IMG/VR virus record: IMGVR_UViG_3300009550_000029
Coordinates: 1 to 36,715 of that record
From: a virus
Reading direction: 5' to 3' (one strand)
Length of the DNA stretch: 36,715 nucleotides
This document shows, in pieces, positions 17,530 to 24,746 of this stretch (position 1 is the stretch's first letter; every line of letters begins with the position of its first letter). Position numbers and translations under genes: made by a program. The notes under the pieces are model-generated. The model had not been told where the DNA came from, made no database searches, and saw nothing but the letters and a program-made list of their open reading frames with translations.

Positions 17530-17920
17530 CAATAGTGATGCCGTGCTCCTTTTCCAGTGCCTGGCGCAGACGCTCTACCGCACCGCGAATTTCACGGTTC
17601 GCATAGCCCGCCCAATTCGTGATTGCCTGGGCAGCTTCTTCAGCCAGCACCAGCAATCCCAGTTTTTCGTTATAGGTCAGCCGACCTAGCGCCGCCTTCA
17701 CCTGAGCTTCCTCAGTTTTGGCCGCCGCCAGATCCGCTTGTTTCTCACCGCCCCGCCCTGCCGCGTGGGTGCGCAGGTGGTCGCAGTAATCACGCAGCCA
17801 CTCAGCATAAGAGCCATCGCGGCGCAGGTTTCCATCAGATGCATGCTTGCTAGCCGCCTGCTGGCTAATACCAACCAGCCGCGCGAAGCCAGAAGCCGTT
17901 GCTTGTGCATCAAGATCCAT
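17432..17920 (-). CDS. Terminase small subunit-like (Nu1-type) DNA-binding protein
   Basis: 162 residues from ATG 17920; an in-frame TTG 12 bases upstream is possible. Residues ~10-40 form a helix-turn-helix (FARLVGISQQAASKHASDGNL) like the winged HTH of Nu1 that recognises cos or pac sites. A helical, alanine-rich centre (AAAKTEEAQVKAALGRLTYNEKLG) fits an oligomerisation region. It overlaps the large-terminase start by about 100 bases, a known arrangement. The family assignment is by HTH plus location. Confidence 0.72.
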   Translation of the reverse strand: MDLDAQATASGFARLVGISQQAASKHASDGNLRRDGSYAEWLRDYCDHLRTHAAGRGGEKQADLAAAKTEEAQVKAALGRLTYNEKLGLLVLAEEAAQAITNWAGYANREIRGAVERLRQALEKEHGITIDAATLSDVVEPAIERIGEFAGDAAKGLTEGVE

Positions 17921-18035
17921 GGAAACCACCAATAATCGGGGAACAACTACAACCCCCTATAGAAACCCACATCTGCAAACAACCCGCGCTCTGCGCACCC
18001 GTATGCGTTAGCCGCCTGGGAGGACCCGCGCCCTG
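17921..18035. other. Short intergenic gap between spanin and small terminase genes
   Basis: About 115 bases with no open frame of interest. In lambda the packaging (cos) site lies next to the small-terminase gene, so this is where a cos or pac site might be sought; no convincing repeat pattern is visible. Confidence 0.3.
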
Positions 18036-18539
18036 TTATCGCCCACAAAACGACCAGCTTGCCCCTTCCGGTTCACAAACCGTGCACACATAATCTTGCA
18101 ACCAGCTCAGCGCTCGGAGTCCTTCGTCTCCGTCTTGGGTGATGGTGACAATTCTTCCAGCATGCGCTGGGTCAAGTTCGGCTCGCGGGGCTGCATCACC
18201 CAGGCTTCCGGTGGTGGCCGGTGCGGGGGCTTTACAACCGTTGGTGATGACTGACAGCCGACGATCACCAGACTGGACATCAGCAAGCAGCTTGCGCTCA
18301 GCAGCTTCCGCACGGGCCTTCTCCTCTTGGTGCAACTGGCTCAGGTTAGCCAGCTGGGTGTTCAGCTTGTTCTGCTCAACAGTGAAATACGCCTGGTCCA
18401 CAATCACATCCAGCGCCACTTCCTCGCGGTACTCGGCAAAGGTCTTCCCAACCATGGCGCGGCCCGTAAGCAGGCCTACACCGTAGATCCCAGCAACCAC
18501 CAACAGAATGGCCACGCCACGAACCGTTGCCGCGCTCAC
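18036..18539 (-). CDS. Rz: Rz-like inner-membrane spanin
   Basis: 167 residues, first transmembrane helix at about residues 8-26 (VAILLVVAGIYGVGLL), then a long charged coiled coil (residues ~34-90, EYREEVALDVIVDQAY... EEKARAEAAERKLLAD). This is the architecture of the i-spanin Rz, a type II membrane protein that spans the periplasm and fuses inner and outer membranes at the end of lysis. Its start overlaps the endolysin stop by four bases. A second gene, rz1, is nested in another frame inside it. Confidence 0.87.
   Translation of the reverse strand: MSAATVRGVAILLVVAGIYGVGLLTGRAMVGKTFAEYREEVALDVIVDQAYFTVEQNKLNTQLANLSQLHQEEKARAEAAERKLLADVQSGDRRLSVITNGCKAPAPATTGSLGDAAPRAELDPAHAGRIVTITQDGDEGLRALSWLQDYVCTVCEPEGASWSFCGR
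18107..18313 (-). CDS. Rz1: Rz1-like outer-membrane spanin lipoprotein, nested in rz
   Basis: 68 residues in a different frame and fully inside the Rz gene. It has a lipoprotein signal peptide with lipobox LVIVGC and lipidated Cys20, giving a ~49-residue mature protein. The proline-rich mature stretch (VVKPPHRPPPEAWVMQP) is typical of Rz1. It partners the coiled coil of Rz to form the spanin. Embedded rz1 is the lambda arrangement. Confidence 0.88.
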   Translation of the reverse strand: MRKLLSASCLLMSSLVIVGCQSSPTVVKPPHRPPPEAWVMQPREPNLTQRMLEELSPSPKTETKDSER

Positions 18540-18922
18540 CGGTAAACCCGCCGGTCTAGCTCGAAGTGAGCACCGTCTTTCAGGGTGCGCCAGTCTCCAC
18601 CCCAGATAACGGCGACGCCAAGCTCAGCCGCCGCAGCCTTAATAGCTTCAGCAATCTGCTCGTAGTACTGCCAATCCCAAGAGCCTTGCCCATCAGGGTA
18701 AGCCAGCACATCAATGGCATGGCCCGTCAGATGACGGCTGTTCAGCGTCTGGCTGTCACCATCGGCCACTTCCTGCTTTTGCTCGGCCAGGGTTCGCTCA
18801 CCATCGGTGATACCAAAATCGACAGGAGACAACTGGAGAGCTCGCACTGCCAGCATGGCAAGGTGCGGATGAACCTCAGCCAAGTGCCCCATCGAGCGCT
18901 TGCTGAACTTGTGCCCCATCAT
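18536..18922 (-). CDS. Endolysin, M15-type (D-Ala-D-Ala / L-Ala-D-Glu) peptidase
   Basis: 128 residues from ATG 18922, which overlaps the holin stop (TGATG); longer readings run into the holin gene. Zinc ligands are visible: SRHLTGHAID supplies His64 and Asp71, and AHFEL supplies His119, the M15 family pattern also seen in phage T5 endolysin. It would cut peptide cross-bridges or stems of peptidoglycan after holin opens the inner membrane. No signal peptide, consistent with holin-dependent release. Confidence 0.88.
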   Translation of the reverse strand: MMGHKFSKRSMGHLAEVHPHLAMLAVRALQLSPVDFGITDGERTLAEQKQEVADGDSQTLNSRHLTGHAIDVLAYPDGQGSWDWQYYEQIAEAIKAAAAELGVAVIWGGDWRTLKDGAHFELDRRVYR

Positions 18923-19266
18923 CAGCCTGTTTTCCTTTTGGCGAACATGATGGCCCACTCACTAGCAGCCTTGGTGCCCACAAATCCCAGCGACCCACCA
19001 ATAAAGTTACCCATGGCCACTGGCGCACCAGTGGCTTCCAGGCCGTAAGAAACCGTGACCGCAATGAACCCGCAGGTCAGGCCTTCCAGTAACATTCGAA
19101 GCCAGTCAATCGGTCGCACCTCTTCACCATCCTCGCGTTGCTGATAATGCCGGTACACGTACCCGAGCATCGCGCCAAAGGCGCCCATGGCCAGGGCCCA
19201 TGCATGCCGTGCCAGATCGCCGCCGGCACTCACTAGCTGTGCCCACAGCCCCGGATCGTCCTGCAT
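18922..19266 (-). CDS. Holin (LydA / phage holin family)
   Basis: 114 residues from ATG 19266. A longer frame upstream would translate through three terminators and is not real. Three hydrophobic stretches, roughly residues 22-38 (AWALAMGAFGAMLGYVY), 56-77 (WLRMLLEGLTCGFIAVTVSYGL) and 84-100, are separated by charged linkers, with a basic C-terminus (AKRKTG). First gene of the late lysis cassette, directly followed by the endolysin, as expected for a holin that times lysis. Confidence 0.82.
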   Translation of the reverse strand: MQDDPGLWAQLVSAGGDLARHAWALAMGAFGAMLGYVYRHYQQREDGEEVRPIDWLRMLLEGLTCGFIAVTVSYGLEATGAPVAMGNFIGGSLGFVGTKAASEWAIMFAKRKTG

Positions 19267-19285
19267 AAAGCCCCCACCACCAGAA

Positions 19286-19310
19286 ATAAAAAGCCCCGCC
19301 GAAGCGGGAC
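19286..19310 (-). terminator. Terminator A upstream of holin
   Basis: On the minus strand arms 19304-19310 and 19293-19299 pair over 7 bases around a UUCG tetraloop, followed by a U-rich tract (19286-19292). It is the third terminator met by RNA polymerase leaving the late promoter. Confidence 0.75.
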
Positions 19311-19320
19311 CGGGAGAAAC

Positions 19321-19351
19321 AAAAAAGCCCGCAGGCATAAACCAGCGGGCT
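19321..19351 (-). terminator. Terminator B upstream of holin
   Basis: Perfect 7-bp stem, AGCCCGC (19345-19351 on minus) with GCGGGCT (19326-19332), 12-base loop and six U residues (19321-19326) read leftward. It is second in the tandem set between the Q-like gene and the holin. Confidence 0.8.
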
Positions 19352-19365
19352 CGAATTACAGGCAT

Positions 19366-19401
19366 AAAAAAACCCGCCGAGATTTCTCTGGGCGGGCTTT
19401 T
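19366..19401. terminator. Terminator C, bidirectional, just after the late promoter
   Basis: CCCGCC (19373-19378) pairs with GGCGGG (19391-19396), extended by a GAGA/TCTC pairing with a bulge. There are seven A residues on the left side (U-tract for leftward RNA) and four T on the right. It starts only about 12 bases after the proposed late transcription start. Confidence 0.78.
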
Positions 19402-19414
19402 CCACGATGGGAAA

Positions 19415-19443
19415 ATGATGGTCGGTTTTGTCCCGGTCGTCAA
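19415..19443 (-). promoter_or_regulatory. Candidate late promoter (PR'-like)
   Basis: On the minus strand TTGACG (19438-19443) and CATCAT (19415-19420) are separated by exactly 17 bases. A second TTGACC lies nine bases further upstream. The promoter sits between the Q-like gene and the terminators, the place of PR' in lambdoid phages, and would fire leftward into the lysis genes. Confidence 0.55.
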
Positions 19444-19473
19444 CAGGTCAAGAGAAGAAAAATACAAATTCTC

Positions 19474-20070
19474 TCACGCCGCCATATCGGCGAACTGGTG
19501 CCACAGGTGCCGGAGCACTTTTTCCTCACAGGTAAACAGCGTCGTCATCATGTCGTCAGCACGCGCAGCCCACGTTTCACCAAACCGGCTCTTGCTAATC
19601 TTGGCAATCGCCGCCCGATTCCTCACCGTCAGCACGCTCTGCCCTGTCGCCTTGCAGGCCGAACAATCCACCCACCGGTCCGCCATCCGCAACAACTCAC
19701 CATCATCCGACATTTCCGGCTCCTGCTGCCACACCTTGCCGCGCCCGCCACACGGGCTGCACCGCATCGGGTGAACCAGCTCAAACACACACAGCGTCGC
19801 CAGGCCCTCACAGTAATCCGTCTTCCAGCCACTGCGCATACACCGCCGGCGGAACTCAGTCTGCACCCAGCCGGCCAAGGACAGCTGCGCCTGGTTGTCA
19901 TCACAGAACTTTGCCCGCCCCACTAACTCAGCCTCAGCAGGCAGGTTACCCATTCCCATAGCGCCCGCCACATCCTGTGGCGTCACCAGCACCACACTCC
20001 CACCAAAGCCACCACCATCAATCAGCAGCCCTTTAGCCGTCATCTTTGCCATCAACCGGATCGGATTCAT
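19474..20070 (-). CDS. Q-like late antitermination protein
   Basis: 198 residues from ATG 20070, which has AGGGGTG four bases upstream; an in-frame upstream extension to 20112 lacks a site. The centre holds a paired cysteine zinc module, CSPCGGRGKVW then about 23 residues later CSACKATGQS, spaced like the DnaJ-like zinc finger of lambdoid Q proteins of the phage 82 type. It is followed immediately by a candidate late promoter and three intrinsic terminators, then holin. Q proteins load on RNA polymerase paused at the late promoter and make it ignore terminators. Call rests on motif plus context. Confidence 0.68.
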   Translation of the reverse strand: MNPIRLMAKMTAKGLLIDGGGFGGSVVLVTPQDVAGAMGMGNLPAEAELVGRAKFCDDNQAQLSLAGWVQTEFRRRCMRSGWKTDYCEGLATLCVFELVHPMRCSPCGGRGKVWQQEPEMSDDGELLRMADRWVDCSACKATGQSVLTVRNRAAIAKISKSRFGETWAARADDMMTTLFTCEEKVLRHLWHQFADMAA

Positions 20071-20112
20071 AAAACACCCCTGACCATATTTGAATTGTTT
20101 GTCGTGGAACAC

Positions 20113-20424
20113 TCAGCGGGTGCCCTGCACCACGCGCTCCAGCTCAGCCGCCCACTTCTGAAACTCGAACACAGCCCAACTCACCGAGCGACGATTCATA
20201 AAATCATCAGCCAGGCGTTTAGCCGTTGATAAATCCATCATGAAAGGCCCCGCATGGTGCTTATCGACTTGCAGAGTCACAGACACCGCGTTCCCTGCCC
20301 GCTCACAGCGCACAGAAGGGAAACCCCTGAACATGAACCCATTGACCCGCTGGTCCTCAGCCAAAACAATCGCCACCGCCGCCGCCAAGTGCCCGTCACT
20401 ACATCCAAGATCGTCATGCCACAT
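20113..20424 (-). CDS. Conserved-looking phage protein of unknown function
   Basis: 103 residues from ATG 20424 with AAAAGGAG seven bases before it. Ends 42 bases before the Q-like start, in the same leftward early transcript. No motif recognised; the C-terminal half is helical (LSTAKRLADDFMNRRSVSWAVFEFQKWA). It lies between the origin-like repeats and the Q gene. Confidence 0.68.
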   Translation of the reverse strand: MWHDDLGCSDGHLAAAVAIVLAEDQRVNGFMFRGFPSVRCERAGNAVSVTLQVDKHHAGPFMMDLSTAKRLADDFMNRRSVSWAVFEFQKWAAELERVVQGTR

Positions 20425-20444
20425 AAATCACTCCTTTTACCTCC

Positions 20445-20676
20445 CGACACCTAATTTTCAGCTGTCGGCTTAGGTGTCTAGCCCTAACTGATTGATTTTT
20501 AATTTACTTATCTATAAATCCGACACCTAGACACCTAGACACATGAAAATGGGTGTACGCATGCGCATGTGCACGCGCCCGCACAAGCCCCCTTTTTAGG
20601 TGTCTAGGTGTCTAGCCCAGCAATCCCGGGGCTTGCAGCTGTCGGCCAGCTGTCGGAACAGGTGTCTAGCTGTCGG
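20445..20676. repeat. Iteron-like repeat array around an AT-rich core (candidate replication origin)
   Basis: At least eleven copies of a short element, consensus AG[GC]TGTC[TG][AG]G, occur in 232 bases. Plus-strand copies start at 20460, 20472, 20598, 20606, 20637, 20648, 20660 and 20668. Reverse-strand copies (GACACCT) lie at 20446-20452, 20522-20528 and 20530-20536, with a partial one at 20538. Some overlap in perfect 8-base tandem. Between the groups is an AT-rich stretch, 20486-20519. It lies beside the helicase gene. This is the layout of iteron origins; the function is inferred. Confidence 0.65.
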
Positions 20677-20686
20677 AAAACCACCA

Positions 20687-22144
20687 TTACTGCGCACCAT
20701 CGTTAATCCACTCACCCACAGCCGCCTCATAAAACGCCCTCGCCTGCTCGCCAAGCGCCTCCAGATACCCAGGCATATCGCGGCCCTTGTACACCTCGGG
20801 AGGCACCCACAGCCGCACCGTGCGCTTAGGGCTCATCGGCTTAGGCAGGCAAACATCCCGCCGCTCCGGCTGCATCACACGCTTTAAATCCGCCGCCAGA
20901 TCCCGTTGCCGCCGCTTGTACTCGTTATTGCGCTCGCACCATCGAATAAAAACCTTCCACAAATCTGCCGACGCCACCGCACCATAAGGCAACCCCAAGT
21001 CACCATCCTTCCACAGCTTGTGGAAATACAGCGCCGTACTCATACCCATTTCAACCAGGCTTTCCTTTTCCTCATTCAGCGGCGGCCGCGTCCAGGTGCC
21101 AAAATCACCCAAATCCAAATCCAGCAGGTAGCGGAAAAAGCAGCCCACACCACCGTTATGAATCTCATCAAACAACGCCTGGAAATACGCCTGTCCCGGC
21201 ACATCACCGGCATAAAGCACCATATAGCGCCGGTCACCCTGGTCCATCAGCAACGGCACCGTCTCATTCGACAAGAAAACAATATTCAAATGGTTCGTCT
21301 CCACCCGCTCCGGCGCGTGCTTCTCGTTAATCCGCACCGTCTTACCCGTCACCAAATGCTTCAACTGGCCCTTGTAGTGGCTCTTTTCCGCCCGGCTAAC
21401 CACCTCCTCAGCCAGCGCAAAACACTTGCCTGCTTGCCAGCCCGTGAACTGGCTTTCCAGCTGGGCCTGGCCAATCGTTGCCGCCGCCTCGCCATAAATC
21501 GGCATCACCACGTTTTCCCACACAGCGCTCTTGCCTGGGCCTTCCGCCCCGAACATCACCACACTGGAATCCATCTTCGCGCCCGGATGCTGCAACGGAT
21601 AAGCAATCCATTTAATCAGCCACTCAAACATCTCTTCCCGGTGGCCACACAGCCGCCAAAAGTGCTCAATAATTAACTGGCACCCGGCCTCGCCCTTTGC
21701 ATCCGCCTCCACAGCAAACCCCTTCCACAGGTTCACCCAGTCCGGCCCCAGCTCTTGCCCAGGCTCAAACTTCAAGCCATACACAATTTTCCGGCTCGGG
21801 CTTTCCTCCCAATTCTTAAAAAGCTCCCGCCCCACCGCATGGCGCAAGTGAGACAGCCGCATATAAATCTGATTGCGCGAATCCCAAACCATGTCCGTGC
21901 CATACACCAACATGCAGTGCTTGAGCATCTCAGTGATCTTCCAGCGAACACCACCCCCCGCGCCCCCGCGCGCGTGAACGCGCTTTTCAGAAGTGGGCGC
22001 GGGAGAAGATTCCCCACCGGTATCATTCGCAGCCAGCCGCGCCTTTAGATCGGCACGGAAGCGCTTACGCGCCTCCTTCTTACCAAGCGCCAGCATGAAG
22101 TCATTCCAATCGCCGTGCCACGGCTCAGGCTGGGTTTCCGCCAT
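20687..22144 (-). CDS. DUF5906-type superfamily 3 helicase (primase-associated)
   Basis: 485 residues from ATG 22144 (GGGGGGTG upstream); the extension to 22174 is not needed. Walker A is GAEGPGKSAVWENVV near residue 205, Walker B-like KCFALAEEVV follows, and sensor motif LNIVFLSNETVPL is clear. This is the core of DUF5906 helicases fused to or paired with phage primases. It would unwind DNA at the phage origin, which probably lies just downstream. The N-terminal 80 residues are charged and unassigned. Paired with the PriCT-2/Toprim primase at 22835, from which it is separated by an inverted gene. Confidence 0.87.
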   Translation of the reverse strand: MAETQPEPWHGDWNDFMLALGKKEARKRFRADLKARLAANDTGGESSPAPTSEKRVHARGGAGGGVRWKITEMLKHCMLVYGTDMVWDSRNQIYMRLSHLRHAVGRELFKNWEESPSRKIVYGLKFEPGQELGPDWVNLWKGFAVEADAKGEAGCQLIIEHFWRLCGHREEMFEWLIKWIAYPLQHPGAKMDSSVVMFGAEGPGKSAVWENVVMPIYGEAAATIGQAQLESQFTGWQAGKCFALAEEVVSRAEKSHYKGQLKHLVTGKTVRINEKHAPERVETNHLNIVFLSNETVPLLMDQGDRRYMVLYAGDVPGQAYFQALFDEIHNGGVGCFFRYLLDLDLGDFGTWTRPPLNEEKESLVEMGMSTALYFHKLWKDGDLGLPYGAVASADLWKVFIRWCERNNEYKRRQRDLAADLKRVMQPERRDVCLPKPMSPKRTVRLWVPPEVYKGRDMPGYLEALGEQARAFYEAAVGEWINDGAQ

Positions 22145-22235
22145 TGCGCACCCCCCAGCTTTCCAGAACCTCATTTAGCGTAACTTTTGGTGTAACCTTG
22201 GCCCCAAAACCAGATTCAAAGGAGGAAGGACCCCC

Positions 22236-22832
22236 ATGGCCAGCAAGAAATGCAAAAGCTGCGGAAACGTCATAGGTAGCCGCGCCAGACAATGCCCCAA
22301 CTGCGGGCAGCCGCAAACCACAGGAATAGCCAAGCTCGGCCTGGCGCTCCTTCTTTTCATTGTGGTCACCGCCCCATTCACACTGCTCAACGATGAAACG
22401 CCTACACCACCACCTCAAACGGTTAAATCCGAGAGAGCGACACCGCCCACCCAGCAACCCCAACCAACTGAAAAGCCAAAGCGCAAGATCACCAGCTTTG
22501 CCCACGCAAAGGCTGTGTGCCCAAACGATTTGAAGTGCCTCCACGAAGGCTTGATCGCTGACTTTGGCAGCATCTGCAAAAGCTGGGTCAAACTCGAAAC
22601 AGACAGGGAATACACGGCCTCCAGCGAAGGACTGCCAAAACGAGTTTTCCACTCTTCTGATCCCGTAACCAAGAAGCACCACTGGCGCCTTCTCGGAGAC
22701 GCCTTCTACGACACACGCACCGGCGTCCGGTACTGGTATGGGTGCGAGGTAAATACAAGCACAGGAAAAATCGTCGGAATTGCCCCCCCTGTTCCAGTTG
22801 GAACAAAGCGGCGCTACAAGCAATTCAACTAG
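22236..22832 (+). CDS. Zinc-ribbon membrane protein, inverted moron between primase and helicase
   Basis: 198 residues on the plus strand, opposite to both neighbours, with AAAGGAGGAAGG upstream of ATG 22236. An N-terminal zinc ribbon (CKSCGNVIGSRARQCPNCG) is followed by a membrane helix at about residues 32-51 (AKLGLALLLFIVVTAPFTLL). Next comes a proline/threonine-rich linker, then a ~110-residue domain with cysteines (AVCPNDLKCLHEGL, ICKSW, YGCEV). The antisense frame of 237 residues is treated as a shadow. Probably a self-standing lysogeny gene; function unknown. Confidence 0.78.
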   Translation: MASKKCKSCGNVIGSRARQCPNCGQPQTTGIAKLGLALLLFIVVTAPFTLLNDETPTPPPQTVKSERATPPTQQPQPTEKPKRKITSFAHAKAVCPNDLKCLHEGLIADFGSICKSWVKLETDREYTASSEGLPKRVFHSSDPVTKKHHWRLLGDAFYDTRTGVRYWYGCEVNTSTGKIVGIAPPVPVGTKRRYKQFN

Positions 22833-22834
22833 CA

Positions 22835-23890
22835 TCAAGCCGCCTCCCCAACCGGTGCCGGCGGCAGATGCACTACCCCGCCCAACTCAGCCTGGCAGGC
22901 TGCAGTAGCATCCTGCCCCGCACGCTTCCCGGTTTTCGGGTTCAGCTTGTCGTTATCCGCCATCCAGACCGGCGTCTTTCCGGCCAGCCACCCGGCCTCA
23001 AGGAAAGTCTTGCCGACAGTCAGCATATTGCCCGAATCAAAGCAGGCAACCACCGGCCAGCCACTCCCCAACTCAAACGCCGAGGCAGAAGTGGCATAAC
23101 CCTCTGAAAACCCCACAAGCTCAGCCCCCTCCAGAGAACCAAACAAATGGAAACAGCCTTTCTTCCGGCCATACTTGGGAAACAGCTTTGTACCCAGCCC
23201 ATTGATGGACTGGATCGCCCACAGCTTTCCATCAATATCGACCGTCGGCACCGCAATAGTTTCATGAGAGAACCGCAGAAATGAAATATGGGCGGGCTTG
23301 GGCCTGGGCAACGTGCGGAAGAATTCCCTCACAGCCATACCGGTAAGAACCTGGCATCGACACTCAGCATCATCAATAACCAGCAACACCGCCCGCTTAA
23401 AAAACCGAATGCCGTGCGCCCCAACGCCCTTTCTGCCAAGGTACGGCGAACTGCCAAGGGCATGGGTGTGCTCTTGCCATATCGCCCAACAAGCATCACT
23501 CACGGCTTCCTGCATGGCCAGGTGTCGCTTTTCATCCCTCTCGACTTCTGCCTGCCGATCTTTTCGACGCTGTTCATGCTCCGCCCGCAGAGTGCGCTTT
23601 TCCTCTGCCGTAAGCTCCCGCCTGGGCCGCTGCCACCCACCCTGCACAGCCAGCTTAATCAGCGTACCAATGGTGTAATGCCCAGCCTTTGCGCTACGCC
23701 AAGTGTTTTTACACGCTCCCTTGTCGTAGCTCTGCCCTTGTCGGCTCCAACCATCGAAAGGGTCAAAGCCCGCCTCGCCATATTCATCCTTCAACGCACC
23801 GGCGATGGAGAACCATGTATCCCGGTCGCAATCCGCACTGACATACAGCAACGCCTGCTCCGCCTCATGCATCGGCAACGGCTCATTCAT
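22835..23890 (-). CDS. Primase with PriCT-2 and Toprim domains
   Basis: 351 residues. The ATG at 23890 overlaps the end of the CII-like gene by eight bases. The N-terminus (DCDRDTWFSIAGALKDEYGE ... GWSRQG, then CKNTWRSA, YTIGTLIKLA) matches the PriCT-2 primase C-terminal domain. A charged helix follows, then a Toprim-type domain with VGFSEGYATSASAFELG (conserved Glu) and WMADNDKLNPKTGKRAGQDA (DxD position). It makes primers for phage replication and works with the DUF5906 helicase encoded next. Confidence 0.85.
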   Translation of the reverse strand: MNEPLPMHEAEQALLYVSADCDRDTWFSIAGALKDEYGEAGFDPFDGWSRQGQSYDKGACKNTWRSAKAGHYTIGTLIKLAVQGGWQRPRRELTAEEKRTLRAEHEQRRKDRQAEVERDEKRHLAMQEAVSDACWAIWQEHTHALGSSPYLGRKGVGAHGIRFFKRAVLLVIDDAECRCQVLTGMAVREFFRTLPRPKPAHISFLRFSHETIAVPTVDIDGKLWAIQSINGLGTKLFPKYGRKKGCFHLFGSLEGAELVGFSEGYATSASAFELGSGWPVVACFDSGNMLTVGKTFLEAGWLAGKTPVWMADNDKLNPKTGKRAGQDATAACQAELGGVVHLPPAPVGEAA

Positions 23891-24389
23891 GCGTCACCCC
23901 GCCAAACTGCTTCGCCACTTCCACCAAGCTAAACCCGGATTGAACAAGGCGGTACAAACTCTTTTCCAACACCGCCAGTTCATCCTGATCCACCTGCCCA
24001 TCGGCCAGCGCATCACGCACATCCGTGGTCATCTTGCCCACCCGGCTCACCAGATCGGCCAGCCCGCTGAACAATTCAGATTCAGCAGAGTCAGCAACCG
24101 TTGGCATAGGCAGCCAGACACAACCGGTAATCAAGGAAATCGCATCGAGGATCTGTTCCACATCCCCATGATCACGCGCGTATTCCGTAATCAGCTCGAA
24201 CTGCTGCAAGGTGGGGTTACGGTCAACGTCGTTGAGGTTCAGGTTGTTATAAAGCGCCTGCGGGTGCAGGTCATAGGTAGCGGCGATTTTCTTAAGCCCC
24301 TGCCGCTTGGCTGTCATGGCCAGGGCTGTTTTCAGGTCGGGCAGCGTATTCTGAGCCAGCTCGACGCGGCTCATGCGTGTTGTATTCAT
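23883..24389 (-). CDS. CII-like regulator, phage CP76 family
   Basis: 168 residues, ATG 24389 with GGGAGAGAG upstream. The segment QGLKKIAATYDLHPQALYNNLNLNDVDRNPTLQQFELI is the hallmark of the phage regulatory CII family, with a HTH recognising promoters and the conserved NPTLxQFE stretch. In related phages it influences the lysis-lysogeny choice. It is the second gene of the leftward PR operon, after cro and before the replication genes, the same place as cII in lambda, although the protein family differs from lambda CII. Confidence 0.83.
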   Translation of the reverse strand: MNTTRMSRVELAQNTLPDLKTALAMTAKRQGLKKIAATYDLHPQALYNNLNLNDVDRNPTLQQFELITEYARDHGDVEQILDAISLITGCVWLPMPTVADSAESELFSGLADLVSRVGKMTTDVRDALADGQVDQDELAVLEKSLYRLVQSGFSLVEVAKQFGGVTHE

Positions 24390-24455
24390 GTTGAAACTCT
24401 CTCCCGGGTTTCTCTAACTATCGGCAGCGAACAACCGTAAAGTTGTCGCCGCTGG

Positions 24456-24647
24456 TCAAGCAGCTTGCCGCGATGCGGGGAAAGGTTTGATTTCCTCTGC
24501 CCGGTAGCCGGTATCGGTCTCATAGACATAGACCTGACGCCCTACCCGCACTGCTTTGCTGACTCCGCCCTGCGTCAGCCCCAACAATTCTGCCGCGCGC
24601 GCCTGACCATGCTCTTTCACGAAGTCAGATAATGGTTGCCTGTTCAT
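24456..24647 (-). CDS. cro: Cro-like repressor
   Basis: 63 residues, GAGGTGAACCT before ATG 24647. The helix-turn-helix is FVKEHGQARAAELLGLTQGGVSKAV, ending in a beta-strand pair (RQVYVYETDTGYRAEEIKPF) as in small lambda Cro. It is divergent from the CI gene and is transcribed from a promoter overlapped by operator sites. Expected to compete with CI at OR and OL and favour lysis. Confidence 0.85.
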   Translation of the reverse strand: MNRQPLSDFVKEHGQARAAELLGLTQGGVSKAVRVGRQVYVYETDTGYRAEEIKPFPASRQAA

Positions 24648-24672
24648 AGGTTCACCTCGTACTTACACGAAC

Positions 24673-24700
24673 ATAATACCTAAAGTAGTGACTCAATCAA
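24673..24700 (-). promoter_or_regulatory. PR-like promoter for cro and the early leftward genes
   Basis: Minus strand: TTGATT (24695-24700), 16-base spacer, TATTAT (24673-24678). One operator-like site (24677-24687) covers the -10 region and another (24701-24711) abuts the -35 box, so repressor binding would block it. Confidence 0.7.
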
Positions 24701-24735
24701 TACCCTGGGTTGTTGTTATAAAATTACTAACGGTA
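24677..24735. promoter_or_regulatory. OR-like operator cluster, three sites
   Basis: Three 11-bp near-palindromes of outline TACC-N3-GGTA: TACCTAAAGTA (24677-24687), TACCCTGGGTT (24701-24711) and TACTAACGGTA (24725-24735). Centres are at 24682, 24706 and 24730, exactly 24 bp apart. They span the divergent CI and Cro promoters, with the rightmost site overlapping the CI promoter and the other two the Cro promoter. The same motif recurs at 25889-25946. Confidence 0.78.
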
Positions 24736-24739
24736 ATAA
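24710..24739 (+). promoter_or_regulatory. PRM-like promoter for the CI repressor
   Basis: TTGTTG (24710-24715), 18-base spacer, TAATAA (24734-24739). Predicted transcription starts about at 24746-24747, the A of the CI start codon, so the message would be leaderless, like lambda PRM. Operator site 24725-24735 overlaps this promoter. Boxes are only moderately good. Confidence 0.5.
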
Positions 24740-24746
24740 TTCGGGA

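Noticed and set aside
18922-19467. Longer holin reading from 19467
   Set aside because: The extra 67 residues would be translated from three terminator hairpins and the promoter region; ATG 19266 is the natural start.
20445-20676. CRISPR array interpretation of the short repeats
   Set aside because: Units are 8-10 bp, occur in both orientations and lack spacers of constant length.
22125-22838. Minus-strand open frame of 237 codons opposite the zinc-ribbon gene
   Set aside because: Lacks a ribosome-binding site and motifs, while the plus frame has AAAGGAGG, a zinc ribbon and a membrane helix.
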